From contig NZ_CP084992.1 of NCBI RefSeq assembly GCF_044793635.1, positions 1,860,001-1,924,000 of the forward strand: 64,000 bases of DNA, in the 5' to 3' direction. Both the position numbers and the translations under genes were made by a program. Under the pieces are notes generated by a model. That model was not told the DNA's origin. It was given only the letters and a program-made list of their open reading frames with translations, and ran no database searches. How positions within the stretch are numbered: the stretch's first letter is position 1; every line of letters begins with the position of its first letter. Shown piece by piece: positions 43,471 to 51,847 of the stretch. This DNA is from Virgibacillus_F necropolis_A. Lineage in GTDB: Bacteria > Bacillota > Bacilli > Bacillales > Amphibacillaceae.

Positions 43471-44421
43471 CTATCTTTCTATTCTTTCTATCTCTCCTAG
43501 CTCCATTTGCACATCTTCTAAATATGGCAAGCCTTCATTATCACCTGATACACTAACCACCATTGATCCTATTTTATTAGCAAATTCAAGTGTTTTCTTC
43601 AATGGCCATTCATGTAAAATGCCATAAATAACACCAGCATCAAACCCATCGCCAGCACCAACGGTATCCACTACTTTTCTTGGTTTAATGGGAGGAACTT
43701 CAATTAATTTGTTATTAAAATAACCGACTGAACCCTTTTCACCTTGTTTAACAGCAATATAAGAAATCCCTAGTTCCTTTGATTTCTCTATTATTTCTTT
43801 CGGGTCACTTACTCCCAAAATAATATCCATTTCTTCGTCTCCAGCAAGTAAGATATCTACGTTTGGAAGAATAGTTGATAATGCTATTTTCGCTTCTTCT
43901 TTACTCCATAACTTCAACCGAATGTTCGGGTCAAATGAGATTTTTAGTCCATGCTTTTTCGCCAATGAAATTGCCTTTTCAATAATAGGTATGTTTTTCG
44001 GATCAATTGCTGGAAAAATCCCTGTTATATGCAAAATTTTAGCTTCTTCAAAATAAGTCTCATCCAAATCTCCTGGTGTCATCGTCAATGTAGGGGAATT
44101 TTCCCGATAGTAAAATGTTCGAACGCTACCATCTTCCATAATTTCTTTAAAGTTTAATGATGTTGGGTAACCATCCATCAATTTCACTTGAGAAATATCA
44201 ATTCCTTCTCCACGAACAAAGTTTCGAATAAATTTGCCAAACTCATCATTCCCTAATCTGCTAATCCATCCAGATTTTAATCCTAGACGTGCACATCCAA
44301 TTGCGAAGTTTAATTCAGCGCCGCCTATTCTCTTTTCAAATGCATTTACAAACCTCATTGGCCCCGTTGATACAGGGTTGAACGCTATCATTGCATCCCC
44401 AATTGTTATTACGTCCTTCAC
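43471..44421 (-). CDS. kdgK: 2-dehydro-3-deoxygluconokinase (PfkB family)
   Basis: A 316-residue ribokinase-family kinase: GGAELNFAIGCARLG (residues about 33-47), SFDPNIRLKLW, and DTVGAGDGFDAGVIYG with catalytic Asp. The overall pattern matches KdgK, which phosphorylates 2-keto-3-deoxygluconate for the KDPG aldolase encoded upstream in the operon. GTG start at 44421 with AAGGGGGA upstream. MITE copy 4 begins 26 bp upstream of its start. Before that insertion the rpiA stop would have overlapped this GTG (GTGA), so coupling has been broken. Confidence 0.85.
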   Translation of the reverse strand: MKDVITIGDAMIAFNPVSTGPMRFVNAFEKRIGGAELNFAIGCARLGLKSGWISRLGNDEFGKFIRNFVRGEGIDISQVKLMDGYPTSLNFKEIMEDGSVRTFYYRENSPTLTMTPGDLDETYFEEAKILHITGIFPAIDPKNIPIIEKAISLAKKHGLKISFDPNIRLKLWSKEEAKIALSTILPNVDILLAGDEEMDIILGVSDPKEIIEKSKELGISYIAVKQGEKGSVGYFNNKLIEVPPIKPRKVVDTVGAGDGFDAGVIYGILHEWPLKKTLEFANKIGSMVVSVSGDNEGLPYLEDVQMELGEIERIER

Positions 44422-44446
44422 GATAATTCCCCCTTAGAATAATTTA

Positions 44447-44900
44447 GGCTCTTTTCGTACACATTGTTGCTTTTCATCTTCATAGTTGATATATACTACG
44501 ACGTAACTGCTGGTTGATTTCCGCTGCGGACAGTTGCTTTCCGCGGGCACGGCTTCAGCCTCCTCGCGGAAGACCACCGCTGCGGGGTCTTCAGACTCGT
44601 GCTGTTCCCGCAGGAGTCAACTGTCCTCCGCTCCAATCAACTGCCATAATAGTGAAAGGAGCTATATGGTACTGCTTTCAGACACCATATTAGCGAAGGA
44701 AAAACACGGAGACTCCTGCGGGAAAGCGAAGTGTTGAGACCCCGCAGTGAGCGTTCTTTGCGATCGAGGAGGCTCAGCGCAAGCCCGCGGAAAGCGTAGT
44801 GCTTTTTCCGCAGCGGTTGCAGGACACAGAACATGATTTTTGGTTATGTCGCAGTCTATATCTATTCTCTTATAAAGCAACAATCTTTGGGAATACAGCC
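44447..44900 (-). mobile_element. MITE-like element, copy 4, with 8-bp target duplication
   Basis: A 454-bp element. Left end GGCTCTTTTCGTACACATTG; right end on the complement GGCTGTATTCCCAAAGATTG. Both continue into a long TIR ending near TGCGACRTAAC. Two inverted GC-rich modules flank a spacer that matches copies 1 and 2 in the opposite orientation. ATAATTTA occurs directly on both sides (44439-44446 and 44901-44908), an exact 8-bp target duplication. It inserted in the 3' end of rpiA and provides that gene's present last 12 codons and stop. No transposase; it must be mobilised in trans. Termini and 8-bp duplication would fit an ISL3-like helper (inference). Confidence 0.85.
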
Positions 44901-45566
44901 ATAATTTATAATGTCTATTTCCTGATCTTTCCCAATAATAACTTTATCTGTCATCTCAATAAACAATCCCGTTTCTACTACTCCGACTAATAGCTTCAAA
45001 TTTTCATGAAGCGTTTTGGGATCTGAAATACGCTCAAACCTACAATCAAGTATATGGTTTCCATTATCCGAAATAAAAACTTGATTATCTTTCACTCTAA
45101 TTTCAGGTTTGCATCCTAATTGTGAAATTTTTTTTGCTGTAATTTCCCATCCAAAGGGGGTTACTTCTATTGGTAAAGGGTAACTCCCTAGTTCAGATAC
45201 CATTTTTGATTCGTCTGCAATGATAATTAAATGATTAGCAAATGAATCAATTATTTTTTCTCTAACGAGTGATCCCCCTCCACCTTTAATAAGGTTTAAC
45301 TGTCCATCAATTTCATCAGCACCATCAATTGCTATATCAATTTCATCTATTTCAGCGAGCGTTTTTAAAGAAATTCCAAATTCGTGTGCCCATCTCTCCG
45401 TTTTCCGGGAGGAAGGTACACCATGTACAACTAATCCTTTTTTTACTAGTTCACCTAATTTTTTCATCATCCAGTAAACCGTTGTTCCCGAACCTAATCC
45501 AACTGTCATTCCATCTTCAATAAATTGAACGGAATGTTCACCTGCAATCTTTTTTTGATTATCCAC
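44862..45566 (-). CDS. rpiA: Ribose-5-phosphate isomerase A with MITE-derived C-terminus
   Basis: A 234-residue RpiA: GLGSGTTVYWMM (phosphate loop, residues 23-34), AIDGADEIDGQLNLIKGGGGSLVREKI (catalytic Asp, Lys and Glu region, about 79-105) and SELGSYPLPIEVTPFGW. It interconverts ribulose 5-phosphate and ribose 5-phosphate. GTG start at 45566 with AGGTGGG upstream. The last 12 residues (GCIPKDCCFIRE) and stop are encoded by the inserted MITE; removal of the element and one target copy restores an end reading SKGELS and TGA overlapping kdgK. The catalytic core is intact, so activity is probably retained. Confidence 0.92.
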   Translation of the reverse strand: MDNQKKIAGEHSVQFIEDGMTVGLGSGTTVYWMMKKLGELVKKGLVVHGVPSSRKTERWAHEFGISLKTLAEIDEIDIAIDGADEIDGQLNLIKGGGGSLVREKIIDSFANHLIIIADESKMVSELGSYPLPIEVTPFGWEITAKKISQLGCKPEIRVKDNQVFISDNGNHILDCRFERISDPKTLHENLKLLVGVVETGLFIEMTDKVIIGKDQEIDIINYGCIPKDCCFIRE

Positions 45567-45600
45567 TTTCTTCCCACCTACCTATTTCTTTAAAACCAAC

Positions 45601-45631
45601 AAATGGCCCCAATAGTTAACTGGAGCCACTT
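45601..45631 (-). terminator. Weak hairpin between dctM and rpiA
   Basis: Minus-strand stem AAGTGGCTCC / GGGGCCATTT followed by GTTGGTTTT. It could act as a leaky attenuator inside the operon. Confidence 0.4.
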
Positions 45632-45650
45632 GTGTAATTGATTTTTTTAT

Positions 45651-46937
45651 CTAGAATAATCCCGGGTTAATCATTTTTGGAATATAGAATGCTACATCCG
45701 GGAAAAAAGCAATAAAGAGTAACACTACAACAATAATAGCAATATATGGTAGTACCGCTACTAGAGAACGTTCAATGGATAGATCCCCTATCTTCGCCGC
45801 CAGTAATAAACACAACCCATATGGTGGTGTTATTAGACCAACCGCCAATGTGATTACTACTATTAATCCTAAATGAATTGGGTCAACACCAAACTGAATT
45901 GCTGTTGGTAAAATAACTGGAACGAATAGGATCATCGCTGGGATAGCGTCCATAAATGTTCCTATGAATAAGAAGAATCCAATAATAATTAGTATAAATA
46001 CCCACTTAGCATCAATGTTACTAGCAAAGAATTCTTGTGCTAATGTTCCCAATCGATAGTAACTCATCAATTCACCTAAAGCACTTGCTGCTGCTAATGC
46101 AAAGAGGGATAACGAACTAAGTGCCAAGGTATCAACTAATATCTTAGGAATATCACTAAGCTTTAACGTTCTATAAAAGAACATACTTATTAGAAGTGTA
46201 TATAAGGAAGCTACTGCTGCAGCTTCAGTTGCTGTGAAAAACCCAGAAATAATTCCACCAATAATAATAACAGGTGTAAACAATGCAGGAATCGTTTCAA
46301 CTAGTAATTTGAGAAACTTACCAACGGCCACACGGTCATATCTTGGATATTTCTTTCTGATTGCCATGATATAGATGAAAACCATCATACTTAATCCAAT
46401 CAATATTCCTGGTACAATTCCACCAAGGAAAAGTGCTCCTACTGATGCATTGGTTAATCCAGCAAAAATAATCATCGGAATACTTGGAGGAATGACAACT
46501 CCAATTGTTGAGGAGGCTGCTGTTACTGCAACGGCTGTTTCTTTGTCATATCCTTTTTCTTTCATACTAGGGATAAGAATCTTTCCTACTCCTGCTGTAT
46601 CAGCTTGTGATGCCCCTGATACACCTGCAAACATCATCGATACTAAAATGTTTGCATGAGCTAATCCACCTCTAATTGGCCCTACTATTGCTAGAGATAG
46701 CTCTATTAATTTTACTGAAATCTTACCGGAGTTCATTAAGTTTGCTGCTAAAATGAATAATGGAACTGCTAACAAAACGAATGAATCTAATCCATTAAAC
46801 ATTTTCATTGGAACCGTAAGTTCAGGGATATACGGTATATCAAAAATACCTACAAGAGCTACAATACCAATAACGAAAGCAATGGGTATCCCTATTAGCA
46901 TTAATACAATAAATAGACCTAACAATATGAATCCCAT
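45651..46937 (-). CDS. dctM: TRAP transporter large permease DctM
   Basis: A 428-residue membrane protein with about twelve segments, the size of DctM/SiaM channel subunits. Family motifs include VPLFILAANLMNSG, GVSGASQADTAGVGKILIPSM, PSIPMIIFAG and GLITPPYGLCLLLAAKIG. It carries the sodium-coupled transport path for a carboxylate-bearing substrate delivered by DctP. The ATG at 46937 overlaps the dctQ stop by one base (TAATG), showing translational coupling. Confidence 0.93.
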   Translation of the reverse strand: MGFILLGLFIVLMLIGIPIAFVIGIVALVGIFDIPYIPELTVPMKMFNGLDSFVLLAVPLFILAANLMNSGKISVKLIELSLAIVGPIRGGLAHANILVSMMFAGVSGASQADTAGVGKILIPSMKEKGYDKETAVAVTAASSTIGVVIPPSIPMIIFAGLTNASVGALFLGGIVPGILIGLSMMVFIYIMAIRKKYPRYDRVAVGKFLKLLVETIPALFTPVIIIGGIISGFFTATEAAAVASLYTLLISMFFYRTLKLSDIPKILVDTLALSSLSLFALAAASALGELMSYYRLGTLAQEFFASNIDAKWVFILIIIGFFLFIGTFMDAIPAMILFVPVILPTAIQFGVDPIHLGLIVVITLAVGLITPPYGLCLLLAAKIGDLSIERSLVAVLPYIAIIVVVLLFIAFFPDVAFYIPKMINPGLF

Positions 46938-47422
46938 TACTCTTGCACCTCCTTACCCTGTAATAACTTTATATGGTTCAATAAATGGGAAAGCGAATAG
47001 ATAACCATTGTAATACCCATGATAGGGACGGAAATCCAGACATACCCCATCTTCATTTCCGGTAACGCCACCCAATTATAATCCCAAAAGTTTTGAACAA
47101 CTTTTATACCATAAAAGAAAATAGCAAAATTAAATAAAATGAGAATAAGATCATTGAAAATACCCAGGGATAGTCTAGCTTTGCGTTTTAACTTTTTTTC
47201 AAAGAAATCAAAATTAAAGTGTTCTCTTCTATTTACCATTACCGACGCACCCATGAAGACTGCCCAAATAAAGGAATAGTTCGCCACTTCTACAGTCCAA
47301 ATTGCCGGAATTCCTAAATGCCGTGTTGCAATTTGTATCATAATAACGATAAAGAATATGGATAAAAATATAACACCTGCTGTCAATTGCACTTTTTCAA
47401 GTGCTTTAACGAAACGGTTCAT
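46937..47422 (-). CDS. dctQ: TRAP transporter small permease DctQ
   Basis: A 161-residue protein with four membrane segments and the DctQ pattern (VANYSFIWAVFMGASVMVNRREHFNFDFF at about 45-73). It stabilises the large subunit DctM. It follows dctP by 60 bp, with a hairpin in the gap, and overlaps dctM. Confidence 0.9.
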   Translation of the reverse strand: MNRFVKALEKVQLTAGVIFLSIFFIVIMIQIATRHLGIPAIWTVEVANYSFIWAVFMGASVMVNRREHFNFDFFEKKLKRKARLSLGIFNDLILILFNFAIFFYGIKVVQNFWDYNWVALPEMKMGYVWISVPIMGITMVIYSLSHLLNHIKLLQGKEVQE

Positions 47423-47450
47423 TGTATAGCCTCCTAACGAAGCCTAAAGG

Positions 47451-47473
47451 AAAGGACACATAAAGTGTCCTTA
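47451..47473 (-). terminator. Hairpin between dctP and dctQM
   Basis: Stem AAAGGACAC (47451-47459) / GTGTCCTTA (47465-47473). Only a short T-rich tail on the minus strand, so a partial terminator or RNA-stabilising stem that raises DctP over the permease. Confidence 0.5.
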
Positions 47474-47482
47474 CTTTAGTTG

Positions 47483-48505
47483 TTATTTTGCATCTCTAAT
47501 TTTTTGTAGCATATCTTCTACACCCATCTCTTTAGCTGCTTTATCTTGTAGTGGTATAGCTAATTCAATGAATGGTTCTCTGTCGATTTGGTTAACTTTT
47601 GCACCTTCGTCAATTGCTTTTTGTTTGTATTCTTCTTCTTGCTCATAAAGTGCTTTTCTTTCTGCTTTAACCGATGCCTCAGCGGCTTTTAAAATAGTTT
47701 CCTTTTGCTTATCAGTATAATTATCAAACTTTTTACCGTTTACTAATAAGAATCTAGTTGTGTAATCATGACCAGTTTCTGTAATATACTTACCATTAGC
47801 TGTTGTATGGTGGTTTTGCTGTACAAAGTATGGATAAGCATTTTCTGCTGAATCTACTACATCCTGCTCTAGTGCCTGGTATAATTCACCCCATGCCACA
47901 TCAGTTGGAATAGCGCCCGTTTGTTTCCAATAATCAGCAACAACACCAGATGTTTGTGTACGAATTGTCATACCATCTAAATCAGACATTTTATTTATTG
48001 GTTTTTTACCATAATAATGTCTTACTCCTGCAGTCCAATAACCGATAAGTTTAAAATCATTGTTTGACTTTTCATTAATGATTTTTGCCATTTTATCTCC
48101 AACTTCGCCATCTACTACTTTTTCCCAATGGTCATAACTCTCAAATAGATATGGAAAGGCAAATAAATTAACCTCTTCTATACCTGTTTGGGTCATGAAA
48201 CCTGGAGAAACAAGTACAACATCAGCAGCACCTAATTTAAGTTTTTCAACTAGCTCTGACTCCTCGGTTCCAAGAGTTCCAGCGTGTACTTCTACTTCAA
48301 TTTTGCCATTTGATTCTTTTTCAGCTACTTCTTTAAATTTTAATAATCCATCTTGATAAGGATTCTTTGGTGATGTCTGGTTATGAGCTGCAATTATTTT
48401 TATTTTGTCGCCACCTTCACCTGAACCCTTATCATCGCCGCATCCCGCAAGTACTGCGAAAGCTAATAGTATTAATACAAATGGAATTAACTTAAACTTT
48501 TTCAT
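47483..48505 (-). CDS. dctP: TRAP transporter substrate-binding lipoprotein DctP
   Basis: A 340-residue lipoprotein (lipobox LAGC, Cys22) of the DctP family: LGAADVVLVSPGFM, GVRHYYGKKPI, MTIRTQTSGVVADYWKQTGAIPTDVAWGELYQALEQDVVDSAENAY. The Arg in TIRTQ is the residue that salt-bridges the substrate carboxylate in TRAP binding proteins. This argues that the operon handles an acidic sugar or related acid. It lies between eda and dctQ in the LacI-controlled operon. Confidence 0.92.
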   Translation of the reverse strand: MKKFKLIPFVLILLAFAVLAGCGDDKGSGEGGDKIKIIAAHNQTSPKNPYQDGLLKFKEVAEKESNGKIEVEVHAGTLGTEESELVEKLKLGAADVVLVSPGFMTQTGIEEVNLFAFPYLFESYDHWEKVVDGEVGDKMAKIINEKSNNDFKLIGYWTAGVRHYYGKKPINKMSDLDGMTIRTQTSGVVADYWKQTGAIPTDVAWGELYQALEQDVVDSAENAYPYFVQQNHHTTANGKYITETGHDYTTRFLLVNGKKFDNYTDKQKETILKAAEASVKAERKALYEQEEEYKQKAIDEGAKVNQIDREPFIELAIPLQDKAAKEMGVEDMLQKIRDAK

Positions 48506-48540
48506 GTTAAATCTCTCCTTGGTTTTTATTTAGATAAAAA

Positions 48541-49179
48541 CTAATGCTTTAATTCATCTAATTTATTTACAAACTGTGATGCTGTTTCAGTCAATCGTTG
48601 ATAATCTTCTGCTGTTTGGAGCTTGTCAGCATTTACTAGATTACTACCAACACCTACTGCAACACCCCCTAGATTGAAATAATCATTCATGTTTTGCAGT
48701 GTAATGCCTCCCGTTACCATTAAAGGAATATGCGGTAGTGGCCCATGGATACTTTTTATATACTTGGGACCAAATACATCTGCCGGAAAAACCTTTATCA
48801 TTCCTGCTCCGTGCTCATAGGCAGTTAGAATTTCTGTTGGCGTCAAAGCACCAGAAATAGTTAATATCCCGTATCGGTTCGAAAATTTTATAGTCTCTGT
48901 ATTCAGTGTTGGGGATACAATAAACGCTGCCCCCGCCATGATGACCGCTCTAGCTGTTTCTGCATCCAATACGGTGCCTGCACCTACTAAAACTTTATCG
49001 GCAAATTCGTTAACCACCATTTCAATCAGAGTCGTAACTTTCGGTGTTTCAGCAGTTATTTCAATTGTTTTGACTCCACCTTTATACAAAGAATCTACTA
49101 TTGGGATAATGTTTTGTTCATTAGCCTTTCGGATTACTGGAACAATAGGATTTTCTCTGATTCTATCAATAACAACCAT
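48541..49179 (-). CDS. eda: KDPG/KHG aldolase
   Basis: A 212-residue class I aldolase of the KDPG/KHG family: TIEITAETP with the catalytic Glu, VLVGAGTVLD, and HGAGMIKVFPADVFGP with the Schiff-base Lys (about residue 132). The usual PGALTPTE segment reads SGALTPTE. It splits KDPG to pyruvate and glyceraldehyde 3-phosphate, using the product of KdgK encoded in the same operon. GAGAGGATG upstream of the ATG at 49179. Confidence 0.9.
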   Translation of the reverse strand: MVVIDRIRENPIVPVIRKANEQNIIPIVDSLYKGGVKTIEITAETPKVTTLIEMVVNEFADKVLVGAGTVLDAETARAVIMAGAAFIVSPTLNTETIKFSNRYGILTISGALTPTEILTAYEHGAGMIKVFPADVFGPKYIKSIHGPLPHIPLMVTGGITLQNMNDYFNLGGVAVGVGSNLVNADKLQTAEDYQRLTETASQFVNKLDELKH

Positions 49180-49199
49180 CGTCTCATCCTCTCTCTCTT

Positions 49200-49757
49200 T
49201 TATTCTAAATTTGCATGTAGTTTATTTAGTTGTGCATTACTTTGTTCATCCCTTTTATTTTGTAAAAGGTGAACCATTAATGCGTCTAAAACTAAATGTG
49301 CTGACTGATCGAACTGACTTCCAAGTGGTTGTATCGTTTTAGGCTCATGCGCTTCACGTTTTTTCGTTGCTGCAGGAATGAATAGGGTACAATCACTAAG
49401 TTGACCGATTTTGGAATCTCTATTTGTAGTTACAAGAGCCAATTTAGCACCAACTTCTTTTGCTTTCTGTGCGAATTGTGCTAAAGAACCTGTACTACCT
49501 GATCCAGAAATTACGATTAATAAATCATCGCTTTCTATACTTGGCGTGATGGTTTCTCCTACCACAAAAACCTGATACCCACTTTGCATTAAGCGCATAG
49601 CAAATACTTTTCCAATTAAGCCTGAACGACCAGTTCCAGATATAAAAATTCGGTTTGCATTCTGAAGTTCATTTCCTAACTGGATGACTTCATTTTCATC
49701 AATTTGTTTTAAGACATTTGTGATTTCATCTGCAACGGTATGAATGATTGTTTTCAA
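49200..49757 (-). CDS. 6-phospho-3-hexuloisomerase-like SIS protein (HxlB-like)
   Basis: A 185-residue SIS-domain sugar isomerase: FISGTGRSGLIGKVFAMRLM (about 37-56), VISGSGSTGSLAQFA and PLGSQFDQSAHLVLDAL. Architecture and length fit HxlB, the partner of HxlA. The usual Glu of the FEQ segment is Asp here. AAAGGGG sits directly against ATG 49766 but nine bases before TTG 49757, so TTG is the more likely start. Second gene of the operon; in the RuMP pathway HxlAB interconvert Ru5P plus formaldehyde and fructose 6-phosphate, but substrate here is uncertain. Confidence 0.78.
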   Translation of the reverse strand: MKTIIHTVADEITNVLKQIDENEVIQLGNELQNANRIFISGTGRSGLIGKVFAMRLMQSGYQVFVVGETITPSIESDDLLIVISGSGSTGSLAQFAQKAKEVGAKLALVTTNRDSKIGQLSDCTLFIPAATKKREAHEPKTIQPLGSQFDQSAHLVLDALMVHLLQNKRDEQSNAQLNKLHANLE

Positions 49758-49813
49758 AATCTTCATCCCCTTTCGTGTTAATTATTAGCGCTTTTATTTG
49801 TAAAATTTGTTAA

Positions 49814-50818
49814 CTAGCAAGATGAACGTTTTATTAATACAGGTTCAAAGCGATAGATTTCCTCTGTATCCTCTGTATTAGTCTTTTTAATTTTATTTAA
49901 AAGTAATTGCGCAGCTTTATTCCCCATCTCAAATGTTGGTTGAGCTATCGTCGTTAAAGAGGGATTATAAAAACTTGCAAATGAAACATCATCAATTCCG
50001 ATCAAGGCAACATCTTCTGGTATTTTGATAGCATTTTCTTTGGCATATTTTAAAATCTCTATTAAAGCTAAATCATTCATAGCAAGAATCGCTTCAGGCG
50101 GTTTTGGTAACTCCAGCATTTCTTTTAATCCTTCTTGTATGTGGTGAATATCTAAACTTTTAATATACTCAGGAACAATAGGTAGATTATGTTTTTGCAG
50201 CGCTTGTTTGTATCCACTTATGCGTTCCAACCTTGGTGTTATTTTTTCAACTGTCGAAGGAGTAATAATTCCAATTCGCTTGTACCCCTGTGATATAAAT
50301 TCTTCTACTGCAATTGATGCTGCATTTTCGTTGTGCAACATGATTGAACTTACCGGTACTTCTGGAATTCTTCGGTCCATAAATACGATTGGATAATTTT
50401 CCTCAACCATCCGTTTGTACAATTCAACATTATCCCCAGTTGGGAAGACGATGATGCCATCCACTTGTTTCGCTCGAAGCATCTCAATATACTTCTTTTC
50501 CTTAATTGGCTCGTCATCTGCATTACACACAATAATATGAAAACCTAGTTCATTACACACATCTTCTATCGATCGAATTACTTGTGTTGAAAATTCATGT
50601 AAAATATTCGCCACAATTACACCAATGGTAGTGGTAGATTTTTGTTTCAAACTTCTTGCTACTATATTTGGTCGGTAACCTAATTCTTCAATAGCTAATT
50701 CTATTTTCTTTTTCGTTTTGACAGCCATATAGTCATATCGTTTGTTCAAATATTGGGAGACTGTGCTTTTTGATACCTCTGCATATTCAGCCACATCTGC
50801 AATCGTAACCGTTTTCAT
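49814..50818 (-). CDS. LacI-family transcriptional regulator
   Basis: A 334-residue repressor: N-terminal LacI HTH (VTIADVAEYAEVSKSTVSQYLN, 3-24), hinge helix (IVARSLKQKSTTTIGVI) and a periplasmic-binding-like sensor domain. First gene of the TRAP/KDG/Hxl operon, and directly downstream of the tandem palindromes at 50859-50887, which are probably its own operators. The effector is likely a pathway sugar acid or phosphate. Confidence 0.9.
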   Translation of the reverse strand: MKTVTIADVAEYAEVSKSTVSQYLNKRYDYMAVKTKKKIELAIEELGYRPNIVARSLKQKSTTTIGVIVANILHEFSTQVIRSIEDVCNELGFHIIVCNADDEPIKEKKYIEMLRAKQVDGIIVFPTGDNVELYKRMVEENYPIVFMDRRIPEVPVSSIMLHNENAASIAVEEFISQGYKRIGIITPSTVEKITPRLERISGYKQALQKHNLPIVPEYIKSLDIHHIQEGLKEMLELPKPPEAILAMNDLALIEILKYAKENAIKIPEDVALIGIDDVSFASFYNPSLTTIAQPTFEMGNKAAQLLLNKIKKTNTEDTEEIYRFEPVLIKRSSC

Positions 50819-50858
50819 TTAATTTTCTCCTATGTCATATTTAATACTGTTTTTTATC

Positions 50859-50918
50859 ACTAAACCGGTTTAGTAAACCGATTTAGTAAAGTATAAAATA
50901 AATGAAAGCGTTTTACAA
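50859..50918 (-). promoter_or_regulatory. Operon promoter with tandem LacI-type operators
   Basis: On the minus strand TTGTAA (50913-50918), 17-bp spacer, TATACT (50890-50895). Immediately downstream are two overlapping 16-bp palindromes: perfect ACTAAACCGGTTTAGT (50859-50874) and AGTAAACCGATTTAGT (50872-50887), centres 13 bp apart. The spacer holds a cre-like TGAAAGCGTTTTAC on the plus strand, one base off consensus spacing. The layout fits LacI-family repression at the start site. Confidence 0.7.
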
Positions 50919-50991
50919 CAGTTTTTTGTAATTAATTTATTTATTTTAGAATTGTCTTTTTATTCCAGTGATCTTTTATAAGAATAATATT

Positions 50992-51028
50992 AAGAAAAAG
51001 AGACTAAACTCAAATGAGTTAGCCTCTT
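50992..51028 (-). terminator. Rho-independent terminator of the ABC importer operon
   Basis: Minus-strand stem AGAGGCTAACTC / GAGTTTAGTCTC followed by TTTTTC. Confidence 0.85.
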
Positions 51029-51051
51029 CTCCATCAATATTTATTCACAAA

Positions 51052-51846
51052 TTACCCCAACACAGCCCGATCGCTCTCAAACTGGGCTCCGCGTATTCGC
51101 TGGAATTCGTGCAATAGTTTTTCAATCGTTAGCTGCTGTTTTTCTTTACCAGCTACATCAAAAATAATTTGACCTTTATCCATCATAATTAACCTATTTC
51201 CCAAGTCTAAAGCCTGTTGCATATTATGCGTAACCATCAACGTGGTAAGTTCAAATTTTTCCACCACATCATGCGTAAGCTTCGTAATTAGCTCTGCACG
51301 TGCTGGGTCTAATGCTGCAGTATGCTCATCCAACAACAGTATTTTTGGTTCGGTAAAAGTGGCCATTAATAACGAAAGTGCTTGGCGTTCTCCCCCCGAA
51401 AGTAAACCTACTTTTGCTGAAAGACGATCTTCCAATCCCAAATTCAATGTTACTAAGTATTCCTTGAACAACTTTTTTCGTTTTGCCGTCACTCCAGGTC
51501 TTAGTATTCTTTTTTTGTCACGTGTATAGGCCATCGCCAGGTTTTCCTCAATTGTCATTGATGGTGATGTCCCTGACATTGGATCCTGGAACACACGACC
51601 AATGAATGCTGAGCGCTTATATTCGGGCAAATGGACGACTTGCTTATCATTGATATATACATCCCCAATATCAGGACTTAAATTCCCGGAAATGACATTC
51701 ATTAAGGTAGACTTTCCTGCCCCGTTACTTCCGATAACAGTGACAAAATCCCCCTTTTCTAGTTCCAGATTGATAGATTGCAATGCTTTCTTTTCGTCAG
51801 GGGTGTCTTCATTAAACGTAATCGCAATATCCTGTAATCGAAGCAT
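51052..51846 (-). CDS. ABC transporter ATPase (TrpXYZ-type)
   Basis: A 264-residue ABC ATPase: GSNGAGKST (Walker A, about 37-45), LLSGGERQALSLLMA (signature), LLLDEHTAALDP (Walker B, with His in place of Pro of DEP-T). The DEHTAALDP form is typical for the YtpX/TrpX-type importers that pair with ABC_sub_bind proteins. Encoded one base after the permease gene. Probably imports aromatic amino acids, given the adjacent phenylalanine dehydrogenase and paa genes (inference). Confidence 0.85.
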   Translation of the reverse strand: MLRLQDIAITFNEDTPDEKKALQSINLELEKGDFVTVIGSNGAGKSTLMNVISGNLSPDIGDVYINDKQVVHLPEYKRSAFIGRVFQDPMSGTSPSMTIEENLAMAYTRDKKRILRPGVTAKRKKLFKEYLVTLNLGLEDRLSAKVGLLSGGERQALSLLMATFTEPKILLLDEHTAALDPARAELITKLTHDVVEKFELTTLMVTHNMQQALDLGNRLIMMDKGQIIFDVAGKEKQQLTIEKLLHEFQRIRGAQFESDRAVLG

Positions 51847-51847
51847 G

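Noticed and set aside
50900..50916. CcpA cre site in the LacI-operon promoter
   Set aside because: TGAAAGCGTTTTAC is one base out of register with the consensus; kept only as a cre-like remark.
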